Positions 1 through 11,559 of a stretch of DNA of 64,000 nucleotides are shown here, piece by piece. The position numbers and the translations under genes are program-made. The stretch lies in the NCBI GenBank assembly GCA_017893485.1, contig CM030363.1, forward strand, positions 82,376,230-82,440,229, written 5' to 3'. Under the pieces are notes generated by a model. That model was not told where the DNA came from and made no database searches. It saw only the letters and a program-made list of their open reading frames with translations. The DNA is from Hemerocallis citrina (lineage: Eukaryota > Streptophyta > Magnoliopsida > Asparagales > Asphodelaceae). Each line of letters begins with the position of its first letter. Position 1 is the stretch's first letter.

Positions 1-1898
1 TTTCGTGTGAACTAGTTGATTTTGTACATGAAGGACATTTTCAGTTTTGTCGATTCCTCGTTTTTATTCAGTATTTTAGACCCTATTAAGATCAGTATAT
101 AAAAATATTTTGTGAACATGAACTGTAGAGAATTCTGTCTATTTTTCAACCCTTCTAACAGATCTCAGTTTCGTATTACGAATTGTGAGTTATGTCTATT
201 TTACTACAGAGGTGTAGAGAGATTTCCAAATTTTATTTTCCATGAATTCTGAAGAGTAATTTATTTTTATCATGATTTTAAAAGTATTATTTTGACCCAA
301 TATTTTGTACAATACAACTAGACTTGATTGGGATTAACCCTGAATTTTTGTGGATTTATTTGATGAGTTTTACAAACCGTTCTATGTTTCCAAACAATTA
401 CTATACATGCAGAATTTTCATACTATTCAGTAAAGAAGCTGATTTTCGACCTAATTCTACTTGTTGTTTGTAAAATATTTGTGAATATAAAAGTTAGCCT
501 ACTTTATCTATTTTGTCACCCTTTTGACAGATTCAGATTTGAATGTTTATAGCAACGAAAATCCCAGTTTTAGTGCAGTACTGTCTTGCCTGTCCTGAAC
601 TAGAATTTTCGTTGTTCTATTCTTTTATGAGTTATCTTTCACCTTTATATGTTTATCTTTCACCCTGAACCTGTTACGTGTTTATGTTATGTTATTCTTG
701 ACCATTTTGTGACATATACATGCATGTTTGATAATAATAACAAAATAACCAAGTCAGGGTTAAGGGAAAGATCTAGTAGTGGATAATATAGAAATGTGTA
801 CTTGGAAGGGAGCCCGTGTTTCCCACAGGATTATCTGCTACGTGTTCATGACTACATGATACACGACTCTGTCTGTCTGATATCCTGACTACATTACATT
901 CCTATAGGAAGATGTACTCAAAAGAGAACCCATAGGTTCTATCTGTCTGTCTTATCTGCATCTGATATATGTCTGTCTGATACTTGAGTACAAGACCTTA
1001 TATCGTCCACTACGAAATCTAAACTAAGCTATTTGACTGTAGCAACCATGTGGTAAAAGGATGGACGCATGAAGCGCTACCTAGATAGTAATAAACACAA
1101 GACTTATAAGAACATGACATATGTTATCTGACATCTGCTATCTGAATATCTGTTATCTGTCTGACTGTTATCTGATACTGTTACCTGTTTACCTGTCTGA
1201 CTGTTATTTGACACTGTTATCTGTTACTGTCTGACTGTTACCTTACACTGTTATCCATATCTCTGTCTGCATACTGTTTGACACTTGACACCTGTTACTT
1301 ATACTGTTAGTATACCATGCTACTTGATTCTGTTGACAGGCCTATACCATGCTATGTTTGTTTATGCTGTTATTTTATATCTGTTTATTTATTCCTTGTA
1401 CTTGTATCCTGCACTACAAGTGGCCTGTAACTTGCATTGACGGGAGTTTGTTTTCTTTTTCCTCTTCCTGCAATTTATTAAATTGCAGTTCATGGTGATC
1501 AACTGCGAGATGGAGTTGGTGATATGAGATACTAGTTGCTGGAGTTCTCGCTTTATTTGTTTTCCTGCTATTCTTGAATAATTATATCTGTTACTTGAAT
1601 TATTTTTTGTAGATGTATCTTGTACTTGGATTTATTTTGTATTTGGGTAATGTGACCCAGGATAATTGACTTATTAAGATATGATTTATTTGAGATTAAT
1701 ATATTTTGTTTCAAGTAAATTTCTGTTGGTATTCTGATTCATATATGCATGCTTGGTTGACTTCTTTTGCTTCCGACTCTGATTATTCTTGTAAAATGTT
1801 GTAAATATCCTGACAGCTTACGGATGATGAAAATTATTCGCTGGGCTTAGTCACGTATCCGTATTCCATATTCTCTTTTTGAGAAGCGAGGCGTGACA
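1..1898 (+). mobile_element. LTR of A-family gypsy retrotransposon, 3' part (cut by window edge)
   Basis: This stretch aligns by eye along most of its length with the 5' LTR of element A (compare 1-700 with 20270-21350 and 1400-1898 with 22010-22473). It ends in the same way, with the shared CTGACAGCTTA motif, a purine-rich GAAGCGAGG tract and the terminal GTGACA. No coding sequence is seen. The next bases (GTTAT, 1899-1903) also occur inside the uninterrupted inverted B LTR, so this LTR appears to have landed inside the B LTR. The rest of the element lies left of the window, so I cannot say whether it is a full element or a solo LTR. Confidence 0.85.
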
Positions 1899-4250
1899 GT
1901 TATGATGGTTTGTTAATATATTTGCATGCTAGAATTGATGAATCATGATTATATGAAAATTTTCTTATGAACTAGTTGTAGAATGCAATATGTGAAAAAT
2001 TGTGCCTATGAATAATTTATAGAATGCAAACTAGTAAACCATGGATTATGAAATAAATTGATTTGTGGTAAAAAAAAGTATGTTTTTGATTGCCATATAT
2101 GAGTAATATTGTAGTCACTAGATTATTATCCATGTTGCTCCTTGAAACATAAGAGAAAGATTAGTTTGGTAAGAATAAGACTAATTTAAGTGCTTGATAT
2201 TTGTTAAAGAATGAAAAGAGTTGTATGAACTCATTATGAATAAAAGGGGAAATATGATGATAAAAGATTATTCTAAAAGAAAAATTTCCTATGTCAAAAA
2301 TGTATTCATGATCCACTTTTTCAAATGAACTAAAGAAAAATAGTCCACTATGTGTAAAAATGAGACTTTTGACAATCTAATAAAATGTAAGTTACTTAAA
2401 ATGCAAGTTACTATTTTTCAAAAAAATAATATTCTGGAAAAGATCTAAATTTTTATAAGTACAAAAAAAATTGAGAAAAATCGAGTTTGCTAAAAGAAGA
2501 ACTAATTTTAGTACAGTTTATACAAAAACCTTTTAATAAATCCTTATACTGGTTAGTCACTCAGACCTACTAGTCTTCAGGTGCATTTTGGGAGTGTACT
2601 GTAGCAGAGCGGAGCTTTTAGTCTCAGGTTCGAGTCTCGCAAGAGACTCTTTTTTCTTCTTCTGAAAATCTAATTTTTACTCAAAACCGAAGCCCAAAAC
2701 TTGAATATAAAATAAGTTCCCTATTAGACAGTTAGTCACCTTGGACTTACTGGTTCTCGGGTGTGACTAGGGACGACTACTATTCATGAGCAGGGGGTTT
2801 GTGCATGGATTCGAATCCGGCTTTGGCCACTTTTTTGGAAAATTTGATTTTTTTTTCTATTTTGTTATGTTTAAATAGTTTTCAAGCATATAAAAATTCA
2901 GAAAAAATAGTAGAAATTTTCTAAAAATACATAGAATTCGTGAAAATTATTTCTACAATATTAGACTTATTAAAATGGGAATTAGAAGCAACTTTCGAGA
3001 AGAAGAAATCAAATAAGTTTCTTTGAATATAATTTTGATTAATTAAAGAAACAAATATTTTTCTTTTGAAAGAATTCTTGGTGTAGAAATCTAAAATGAG
3101 ATTTTTGATATGGAAAAATTAAGTGAGATTAAGTATGAGACTGTTGTTTAAATTACACAAAATGAGAATGGAAAATGAAGTAAAAGAACATGATAAATTG
3201 AGGAAATTTGTGAATATGAATACTCTCTTTTGATGAACATGAAACGAGTTTGACACTAGAGTTTAGCAAAGTCCTTGCATCGGCATAAATAAAATTTTTG
3301 AAAGAGAAATGTGATAAATAAAGACCAAGATTGGGTCATGGTTAATGATTGATGTTTAACACCGATGTAGAGGTAACGCTAATTCTAGAGTATTAATTTT
3401 ATTCATGATTCAATTATCTAAGGATTAAACACATAGTGAAGATGTGATGAAAGTAAGAGAAAAACACAAGTATGAGGGCCTCAGATCTACAGTGTGAGAG
3501 TATTCATAGGTTTCCTGCTTGATGCATCATGTCATGGCGTGGATACATCTCCTGAATTATCGAGACTGTGGCGACGCTTGTGGGGTGTTTGGTGACTATG
3601 CAGTGCCGTCGTTCATTGACGGAGGCAAATTGTCCATAGGCTCTGCATAATGCGTCATGTCATGACGTGGGATTTTCCTCCAGGCTGTCTGGGCATGGGC
3701 TCGTAACTCATAGAACATCGAGGATACTTATCGTAGTTACCGTAGTAGTTTAATTCATGGCGAGGGAATCAACCCTACAAGATGAAAAATGAATAAGTGC
3801 TTGCCCTTGGACCTATGTAGTATGAGATGCATAGAATCCGAACAAGTGCGCATTAGTGTCATCTAATGTAAATAACTGCATTAAGGACTAAGTGCACATT
3901 CACACACGACATCATTAAGATAGTCCCCTTAGTTTTGTTTTGACAAGTGTGTGCTTTCTAAGTAAGTGAAATTGATGTATTATATCCTAGCGTCAGTTGT
4001 ATGCAACTGACGTTCCCACAGTTTCTATGCAGGATAAAGTGATTTACAAGACTAAAGAATCAATGCTGCTTAAAGAAATGTTCAAGTTTTTGTTTAATTC
4101 ATGTAACATGTTGTAATTTATATTTCCGCTGTATTGATGTAAATATTGTTGTATAAAAAGTTTTTAATTCCTTGTAAAATTGTACGAAGTGAAGTATAAA
4201 GATTCTGTGGAACTTCGAATTCAGTCTTATTTGGAATTCAGGGTGTTACA
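1899..4250 (+). mobile_element. B-family LTR, left copy, 5' part displaced
   Basis: This is the 3' two-thirds of a long LTR. It is the reverse complement, with scattered differences, of 6990-9220. It ends in AGGGTGTTACA, followed by ACCCT. It contains the module CATAGAATCCGAACAAGTGC (3831-3850), which also occurs in the other large LTRs here, and two tRNA-like modules. Its 5' part is separated by the A-family LTR at 1-1898. No open reading frame of note is present. Confidence 0.8.
2553..2836 (+). repeat. Two tRNA-like modules inside B LTR
   Basis: Two related blocks of about 100 bp each begin TTAGTCAC and carry a T-arm/B-box-like motif (GGTTCGAGTC at about 2628, ATTCGAATCC at about 2810) followed by a run of T. 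Inverted counterparts lie at about 8296-8401 and 8472-8578. A related single block lies in solo LTR D at about 13258-13370. I could not fold a full cloverleaf, so I do not call tRNA genes. Confidence 0.4.
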
Positions 4251-4800
4251 ACCCTCCTCCAAAACAACATTGTCAAGCTCCTCCCTCGCCCAAAGCAGCG
4301 CCACCGAGACCTCGTAGCTTGCCAAAGCAAAGTTTGTCGAGCTCGAACCTCACAGCAGAGTATCTCACCAAGCTCATTCCACGCCCAAAGTAGCTCTGCT
4401 GAGCTTCTAGCACGATCAAATGAAGCTCGCCGAACTCACCCAATGCCTTGGTACCAGCATAAGAAATCAAAAGAATATGAATAGTAGCTTGGCGAAATGG
4501 TCGACTGAGCTGAGGGCTTCTCGCAGTGAAAGACATCCCTCATATCCTTCAGATCAACGAATCCCCTCGAGATGGACGCTTGAGATCAAGCCATGTCGCT
4601 GCCTTCATCTCCACCACTCCGCTTCGAGTTTCTGCCGCTTGATCATTCAGATTAGTGAGCTGCCGTGAGATTGATGCGGAAGATAAAGCCATGTCACCTC
4701 CTCTCCACTGCCTTCACATCACATCCACTCAAACCCATCAGCAGGCCAGCCAAGTGGTGATATATGTGCTTGATCGCTTCAAGAAGTGTGTCAGGCCAGA
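4251..4800 (-). repeat. GAGCTC-rich flank of B LTR
   Basis: On the minus strand this stretch is rich in GAGCTCGG/GAGCTTGG motifs and resembles the sequence just right of 10205, including a shared TGTGAGGT-like stretch. It begins with ACCCT, matching the inverted AGGGT that abuts the other B LTR. Small open frames (4273-4536 on the minus strand, 4420-4668 on the plus strand) show no recognisable domain and are probably chance products of the repeat. Confidence 0.5.
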
Positions 4801-6989
4801 TAATTCAATAAAAAATCCCTAAAATTCAATCAAAATTATAAAATCTAATTAAAATTTTTAAAAATAATTATTAAATTTAGAAAATTAAATAAAAATAAAT
4901 TTTTATAAACAAATTCTTCTGAATAATCACTATCACTATCATATGGAGGTTCTTCTAAATATATTTGTTTTCTTCAAGATATTGTCTATATGCTGTTGTA
5001 GGACTAGTTATATATCTAGTAAATTCTTCATTTTTAAATAATAATAAAGATCTTTCCTGAAAAGTTAAGTCATCAATTATTTGAACATTTATATTACTGG
5101 TTTGACCAGGATTAACTTGGTTTATTGTTATAATTATTATTTGTTCTATACTAAAAACAATAATTTAAACTCATAAAAATCTACTGGGCTTGCTAAACTT
5201 TCAGGATAATAAACATAAAAAATGATCATTCTTTCACTCCATGATAGTTAAACATTAATTCTTGAATTAACTCATGATTGGAACTATTATTAGTACCCAT
5301 TGTTCTTTCTTATGATTATGATGAATTTAAAGCTTGAAACAATAAGGAAATCAAAAGTAGGGAGAGGTTTCTAGGGAGAGGTTTCTAGGGATACCATAAA
5401 AATAAAACAAAAGGGCCCAACATTCTTTCGACCTAGCTGAGCCTCTTATAGCTGTTCTGTAACGATTACTACCAGTGGATAAAATACCGTTGGTATGCAC
5501 CCCGATTTCAGTGCTACTTTTATGTTCCTCCAATCTCAGGACTTCTATGATCTTTAAGATAGCTTAATCCAAGATATACGTTTGGAGCAACTGAGTAGCA
5601 CATCAGTATATGCAACCACAACCTAACTCATTTTCTACCACTAAGTGTATGGCTCAACTATGAAGGTAGTAAAATTTTCTTTTGTAAGAACTTTCAGATA
5701 GAGCCTTACAAAGCTCTCCCTGAAGGAAATAAATTAGTGAGTCATACCTTAAATTGGACCAGAGAAAATATGATTTTGTTCCTTCTAGTTCTTTTAGATT
5801 AGAGAAGCTCAACAAAAACAAGAACTTAGACAAGAGAACTCTTTTATTCCTTTCAAACTTTTTACATGCAAGCTCTTTTCTTATAATCTGAGATGAAATT
5901 TCTCTCCTCGATTGTTCTTCTTCTCTCTTACTAAGCCTGCCCTTTTATAGAGGACGGGATGACTTTACAGTCTTGAGATCTTACATCATCCATTACTTCA
6001 GTTTTAATTATTATCCTGGTTACATCATGGCTTACATTATGGGTCAATAATTGAGGTAAATACATCATTGCTTATATCAATGTAGACTACACTAGAAAAA
6101 GAGATTCCTTCTGGCCGACAACTTCACATGCTCCATATTTATGTTGGTGCTCTGTCTTCATCAGACTCTAATAGTATTCAATTGTTTGTTATGTCCTTGT
6201 CATTCCTCCTGTAGATAGAATCTGATATCAGCTGTCAAATAGTTCACGCTTATTTTATGGCTGCTTTATTTTTGCTATGTTGTACATTATTATTTCCTCT
6301 GGGTCGGGGGTGTCATAGATCCATATGTTGTTGTCGCTTAATTTTATACCTTTTAATTCAAAATATATGTTTCTGAATCTCATTGCTCTTCTTTCTGGCA
6401 TTAACTTCTCAAATTATGCAGCTTTGGAACAATGTTAGATGCTCCATATATTATTTGGGTAGTCATCCATGTCTTGATAACATGTTCCGCTGGAAGTTGT
6501 TCATTTTCCTCAAGATACTCAGGGATTGCTAAATACATTCTAACATATATTTTTTAGGCCTTCGTAAGACCAAAATAACTCTTGGTTGCTTTATATATTT
6601 CTCTTGGCAATTAGATAAGTTCTTCACATTCTCTAGATGGATAGATACAGTGAATAAGTCCTCTTTTAAATACTGCTCCGTTTTTCTTGGATTTGCTCCT
6701 AGTAGAATGATAGCCTTGTTCATATGCTATTGTGATATGGTCTTGATGAACTAGTTCACCTCGGTTACTTAGCATAATTTTTCAATGTATTGTAAAAATA
6801 ATAATTTCTTTTATACTTTGGTAAGATAGTTCTCACTGAGTAATGTTTCCATGTATGTTGTTTTTTTTGAAGATGTATTTGCTTCTTCTTTTAGGGAATG
6901 GGTAGGTTCACCAATTTCACTCATTTTTTCACTAAAATTGTCCACCACATTTCCTGTAGTTGCATGCTGATTTTTGTGTTGGTAAAATA
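4801..6989 (-). other. Unassigned retroelement remnant with pararetrovirus-like promoter layout
   Basis: No intact gene is present. On the minus strand there is a TATA box (5941-5950) and then a leader of about 550 bases containing short open frames. Next is a TGGTATC, a 7-base match to the start of a tRNA-Met primer site, at about 5388. Beyond it is a broken frame starting near 5298 that later becomes acidic. Upstream (6989-6050) are short frame-shifted coding-like pieces, for example 6529-6723. This order (promoter, long leader, primer site, first frame) is typical of plant pararetroviruses integrated in host DNA, but also fits an LTR element. Frames are broken in several places. I see no reverse transcriptase motif, so the family is uncertain. 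Confidence 0.3.
5941..5950 (-). promoter_or_regulatory. TATA box on minus strand
   Basis: The minus strand reads CTATAAAAGG. It is preceded by several TGATGTAA-like repeats (5985-6065) and followed by a purine-rich leader start. This resembles strong plant viral or retroelement promoters. Confidence 0.45.
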
Positions 6990-9900
6990 GACTTACATCA
7001 ACGTAGCAGAAATATAAATTACAACATGTTACATGAATTAAACAGCAACTTGAACATTTCTTTAAGCAGCATTGATTCTTTAGTCTTGTCAGTCACTTTA
7101 ACCTCCATAGAAACTGTGGGCACGTCAGTTGCATACAACTAACGCTAGGATATAATACATCAATTTTTCTTACTTAGAAAGCACACACTTGTCACAAACA
7201 AAAGTAAGGGAACTATCTTATTGATGTCTTGTGTGAATGTGCACTTAGTCCTTAATGCAGTTATTTACATTAGAAGACACTAATGCGCACTTGTTTGGAT
7301 TCTATGCAACCCATACTACGTAGGTCCGAGGGCAAGCCCTTAATCATTCTTCATCTTGTAGGGTTGATTCTCTCGCCATGATTTAAACTACTACGGTAAC
7401 TACGGTAAGTATCCTCGATGTTCTATGAGTTACAAGCCCATTCCCAGATAGCTTGGAGGGGAATCCCACATAATGACATGACGCATCATGCAGAGCCTAT
7501 GGACAATTCACCTCCGTCATGGAATGATGGCACTATGTAGTTACCAAACACCCCACAAGCGTCGCCACGGTCCCGATAATTCCGGAGATGTATCCATGCT
7601 ATGACATGACGCATCAAACAAGCAACCTATGAATACTCTCACACCGTAGATCCTAAGCCCTCATACTTGTGTTTTTTTCTTACTTTCATCACATCTTCAC
7701 TATGTGTCTAATTCTTAGATAATTGAATCATGAATAAAATTAATACTCTAGAATTAGCCTTACCTTTACATCGGTCTTAAACATCAATCATTAACCATGA
7801 CCCAATCTTGGTCTTTATTGATCACATTTCTCTTTCAAAAATTTTATTTATGCCGATGTAAGGACTTAGCTAAACTCTAGTGTCAAACTCGTTTCATGTT
7901 CATCAAAAGAGAGCATTCATATTCACAAATTTTCTCAATTTATCATGTTCTTTTACTTCATTTTCCATTCACATTTTGCATAATTTAAACAGCAATCTCA
8001 TACTTAATCTCACTTAATTTTTCCTTATCAAAAATCTCATTTTAGATTTCTACACCAAGAATTCTTTCAAAAAAAAAATATTCGTTTCTTTAATTAATCA
8101 AAATTATATTCTAAGAAACATATTTGATTTCTTCTTCTCAAAAATTGCTTCTAATTCGCATTTTAATAAGTCTAATAGAAATAATTTTCACGAAGTGTAG
8201 GTATTTTCAGAAAATTTCTAATATTTTTTTCTCAATTTTTATATGCTTAAAACTTACATAAGAATAACAAAATAGGAAAAAAAATCAAATTTTCCAAAAA
8301 AGTGGCCAAAGCCGGATTCGAACCCACGCACAAACCCCCCGCTCATGAACAGTAACCGTCCCTAGTCGCACCCGAGAACTAGTAAGTCCAACGTGACTAA
8401 ATGTCTAATAGGGAACTTATTTTATATTTAAGTTTTGGGCTTCAGTTTTGAGTAAAAATCAGATTTTCAGAAAAACATAGTCTCTTGAGAGACTCGAACC
8501 CGAGACTAAAAACTTCGCTCTGCTACAATAACGCTCCCAAAATGCACCCGAAGACCAGTAGGTCTGAGTGACTAACCAGTATAAGGATCGATTAAAAGGT
8601 TTTTGTATAAACTGCACTGAAATTAGTTCTTCTTTTAACAAACTCTATTTTTCTCAATTTTTTTGTACTTGTAAAAATTTAGATTTCCAGAATATTATTT
8701 TTTTGAAAAATAGTAACTTACATTTTATTAGATTGTCAAAAAATCTCATTTTTACACTTAGTAGACTATTTTTCTTTAGTTTTTTTGAAAAAGTGGATCA
8801 TGAATACATTTTCGACATAGGAAAATTTTCTTTTTAGAATAATCTCTTACCACCATATTCCCCTTTTCATTCATAATGAGTTCATACAGCACTTTTCATT
8901 CTTTAACAAATATCAAGCTCTTAAATTAGTCTTATTCTTACCAAACTAATTTTTCTCTTATGTTTCAAGGAGCAACATGGATGATAATATAGTGACTACA
9001 ATATTACTCATATATGGCAATCAAAAACACACTTTTTTTTTTACCACAAATCAATTTATTTCATAATCCATGGTTTACTAGTTTGCATTCTATAAATTTT
9101 TCATAGGCACAATTTTTCACATATGCATTATACAACTCATTCATAAGCAATTTTTCATATAATCATGATTCATCAATTCTAGCATGCAAATATACTAACA
9201 AATAATCATAACAAATCCTAATTAATACATTCCAATTCATTTTTACTAACTTTTCATGTAGTTAAACTTACTAGTTTCTTCAAACAAGTATAAAGCAAAA
9301 TTTTCTTACTTGTTTCTAACATATTCACAATTCCAATCCTAACATGGTATCTAAATTAAAAGTTTGAGAAATTGCCCACCTCTTGATGAAACAAATGGAA
9401 CAACTCCTAAGAAAACCCCTTGAACGCACGAATGGTTCCCTTCTCCTCCTAGTTGTGCCACCAAATTGAGCCTTCTCCTCCTTGCTAGAGTGAAACCCGA
9501 GCTCTCCTTCCTCTTGATGCTAGGCCGGCCTCCAAGGTTGTAAGAACACACTAACACACAACTCTCAATATTTTTACTCACGCAACTCTCAATCTTTTCC
9601 TCACAATTTGTTTTTTTTTCTTTTCTTTTCTCTTGTAAATTTTCTAGTGCAATTCATGAAGAATATAAGGGGGGTATTTATACACAACTCAAGCTCAAAT
9701 GGAGGGTTGAGATTAGTTTAGATGAGAGGCTAGGATGCATTTAGGAGTTAGAACAACTATCCATGATCACACAACCACCTCACCACTCCCTCCATCTCTC
9801 CATCTACAATCCGGCCACCCCCTCTCTTGCATTTTCACGTGCTTGTGCAAAGCACGTGTCACACTATGCATACTACTTAATTAGTTGTACATTAAATTGT

Positions 9901-10204
9901 TAATTTAATTACTACTTGATCAAGTCTACACTATAAGTTGTATTAATTCTTATTAAAAATAACTTATGGGTTATTTAGGTGGGCTAAAAGGTCATGGGCT
10001 CTCTAATTAAAATAATTTATTTATTAAGCAGGCTAGAATTAGACTATTAGGCCTAGAGATTAGAATAGGCTTTATTTTAAAAGAGAAGAAATGTTTATTC
10101 ATGAAATGAGAATACTTTTTAAACATAAAAAATACACATTAAATTTCACGTGCAAGACACATGAAAAATAAAAGAAGGAACTTTACATTATTCAGGATGT
10201 TACA
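6990..10204 (-). mobile_element. B-family LTR, right copy, inverted
   Basis: On the minus strand this LTR starts TGTAACATCCTG at 10204 and runs to about 6990. There the match to the left copy stops about 105 bases short of the LTR end. It is flanked at its 5' side by AGGGT (plus strand, 10205-10209). The central part is the inverse of 1899-4145. It carries the shared module (about 7290-7310), two tRNA-like modules and a TATA box at 9675-9682. It is non-coding; the reading frame at 9351-9581 is not supported by any family resemblance. Confidence 0.8.
9675..9682 (-). promoter_or_regulatory. LTR promoter TATA box
   Basis: The minus strand reads TATAAATACCCC. The same TATAAATACCCC core recurs in solo LTRs C (about 31073) and H (about 46295) at a comparable position, so it is probably the retrotransposon promoter. 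Confidence 0.6.
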
Positions 10205-10343
10205 AGGGTGGAGCTCAGTGACACTGTTTTGGATGAGGAACGAGCTCGGTGAGCTTCTTTTTTGTGAGGTACAAGCTCAACTTCTTTTGGAGCTCGGCAG
10301 CTTTTTAAGCTCATCAGCTGTTGGAGCTCAGCAAGGTGAACTT

Positions 10344-10475
10344 GGAGCTCGGCCACTTGACAAAGTTCTTCGGAGATCGGCGAGTTAGGAGCTCGGCAAC
10401 TTTACGATGTTCTTCGGAGCTCGGTGACTCAGGAGCTCAACAACTTGACAAAGTTCTTTGGAGCTCGGCGACTCA
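10344..10475 (+). repeat. 44-bp tandem repeat, three units
   Basis: Three adjacent 44-base units (10344-10387, 10388-10431, 10432-10475) each begin GGAGCTC and contain ACTT...GTTCTT..GGAG.TCGG. A partial fourth follows. Looser GAGCTC copies extend left to about 10210. Confidence 0.8.
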
Positions 10476-11328
10476 GGAGCTCGGCGAAGAAGCCTCAGCT
10501 CTTCTAAGGCTTCGGGTCGAAGGTCGTCCACTACCTCAACTCGACCACGACGGAGTTTCGAATCTCTTGAAGTCAAATTTTTGTGGACCTCGATTTCGGA
10601 GCTGGGTTCGGAGTCAAGGTGGACTTTAGTTTTCATAGCCGGGTTCGGAATCAATGTGGGCTTCAACCCGAAACATTATACCCCTTAGAAGTAAGGATTT
10701 TTAATTTTTTTTCTTTTGGTGCTTGAGGAGTGAAGCTAGGTTGATGTGGTAGTCGGGTTGAACTCGAGTTCCTTTGAGCTTCGGGTTGTAGATTGTTCAT
10801 CTCTTCAGATCTCCTCCTCATTGCCTAGGTTGGTAGTAGATTAAATGCTTGGCTTTGTTTGTTTATGAGTTTGATCATCTTCTTTGAAGCTTGAGTTGGT
10901 GTTTGGTTGGCCATGATGGGATTTTTTTTGAGAGTTAGGGTTTTGCCACGGTTGAAGGTGGAGTTTAGTAGTGTAGTAGTGGTTATTTTGGAGATAGCCT
11001 TGATCGCCTTGGAGCCTAGTTGTATTGAGTTTCTTTTTGTTGATGTTGAATTTTGTGCCCACCAAATGTTTGTTGATTTGTCTACCCTATTGAACTCAAA
11101 CTTGTTGGTTGGAGATACTTCAAATTTTTTCCCACCAAGTGTCTGTTGATTGGTCTATCACATCGAATTGTTCTCTTACCGACCAAGCATTATATCGTTC
11201 ACTTGTTTTGTCGATTGGACGTTTTAATGTCGGGATACTACTTTGTTGATTTTAGAGTACAGTGCTTCGACCTTCGGATGTTGTCTATGGTTCAGATGTT
11301 TCCACGTGGCATTTTGATCTTAGGGGCT

Positions 11329-11338
11329 CTATAAATAG
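11329..11338 (+). promoter_or_regulatory. TATA box of interrupted gene
   Basis: CTATAAATAG lies about 215 bases before the ATG at 11544. It follows a G-box, and a pyrimidine-rich leader follows it. Confidence 0.55.
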
Positions 11339-11543
11339 TACCTAATTCCACCCCCATCTGGATCATTTACCTCCTTCACTTTTTCTTTCGAGAAATTTTT
11401 GAGAGCTTCTCTCTAGAAACTGTGATGGTTTACCGGGAGGTGCTGGTGGTTCGCCTGGTGTTTGACGGTGGTGCTAGCGGCCGTTGTAGACTCAGTGTTC
11501 TTGTTACTTTGATCAAGTAACTTTTTCACGATCATTGTCTATT

Positions 11544-11559
11544 ATGTCTAGCATTTCGT
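11544..11559 (+). pseudogene. PF04195-like gene, first codons (segment 1)
   Basis: The ATG at 11544 opens a serine-rich start (MSSIS). It is cut after five codons by solo LTR D. Joining 11559 to 14646 across the TTCGT duplication restores a frame rich in Ser/Thr/Glu/Asp that runs to a TAG at about 14733. The start is chosen because it is the first ATG after the TATA box and its frame crosses the insertion cleanly. Confidence 0.55.

Larger units (their letters stand above)
10205..11543 (+). promoter_or_regulatory. Upstream region of interrupted PF04195-like gene
   Basis: There is no credible gene here. The stretch holds GAGCTCGG tandem repeats (10344-10475), a G-box CACGTG (11303-11308) inside CCACGTGGC, and a TATA box (11329-11338). 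A CT-rich probable 5' leader (about 11360-11543) ends at the ATG at 11544. The order G-box, TATA, leader, ATG, with the TATA box 21 bases after the G-box, is that of a plant RNA polymerase II promoter. The open frames at 10161-10688 lie within the repeats and are likely spurious. Confidence 0.5.

Noticed and set aside
2600..2650. Possible tRNA gene with GGTTCGAGTC
   Set aside because: No acceptor stem or full cloverleaf could be drawn and the A-box to B-box distance is too short.
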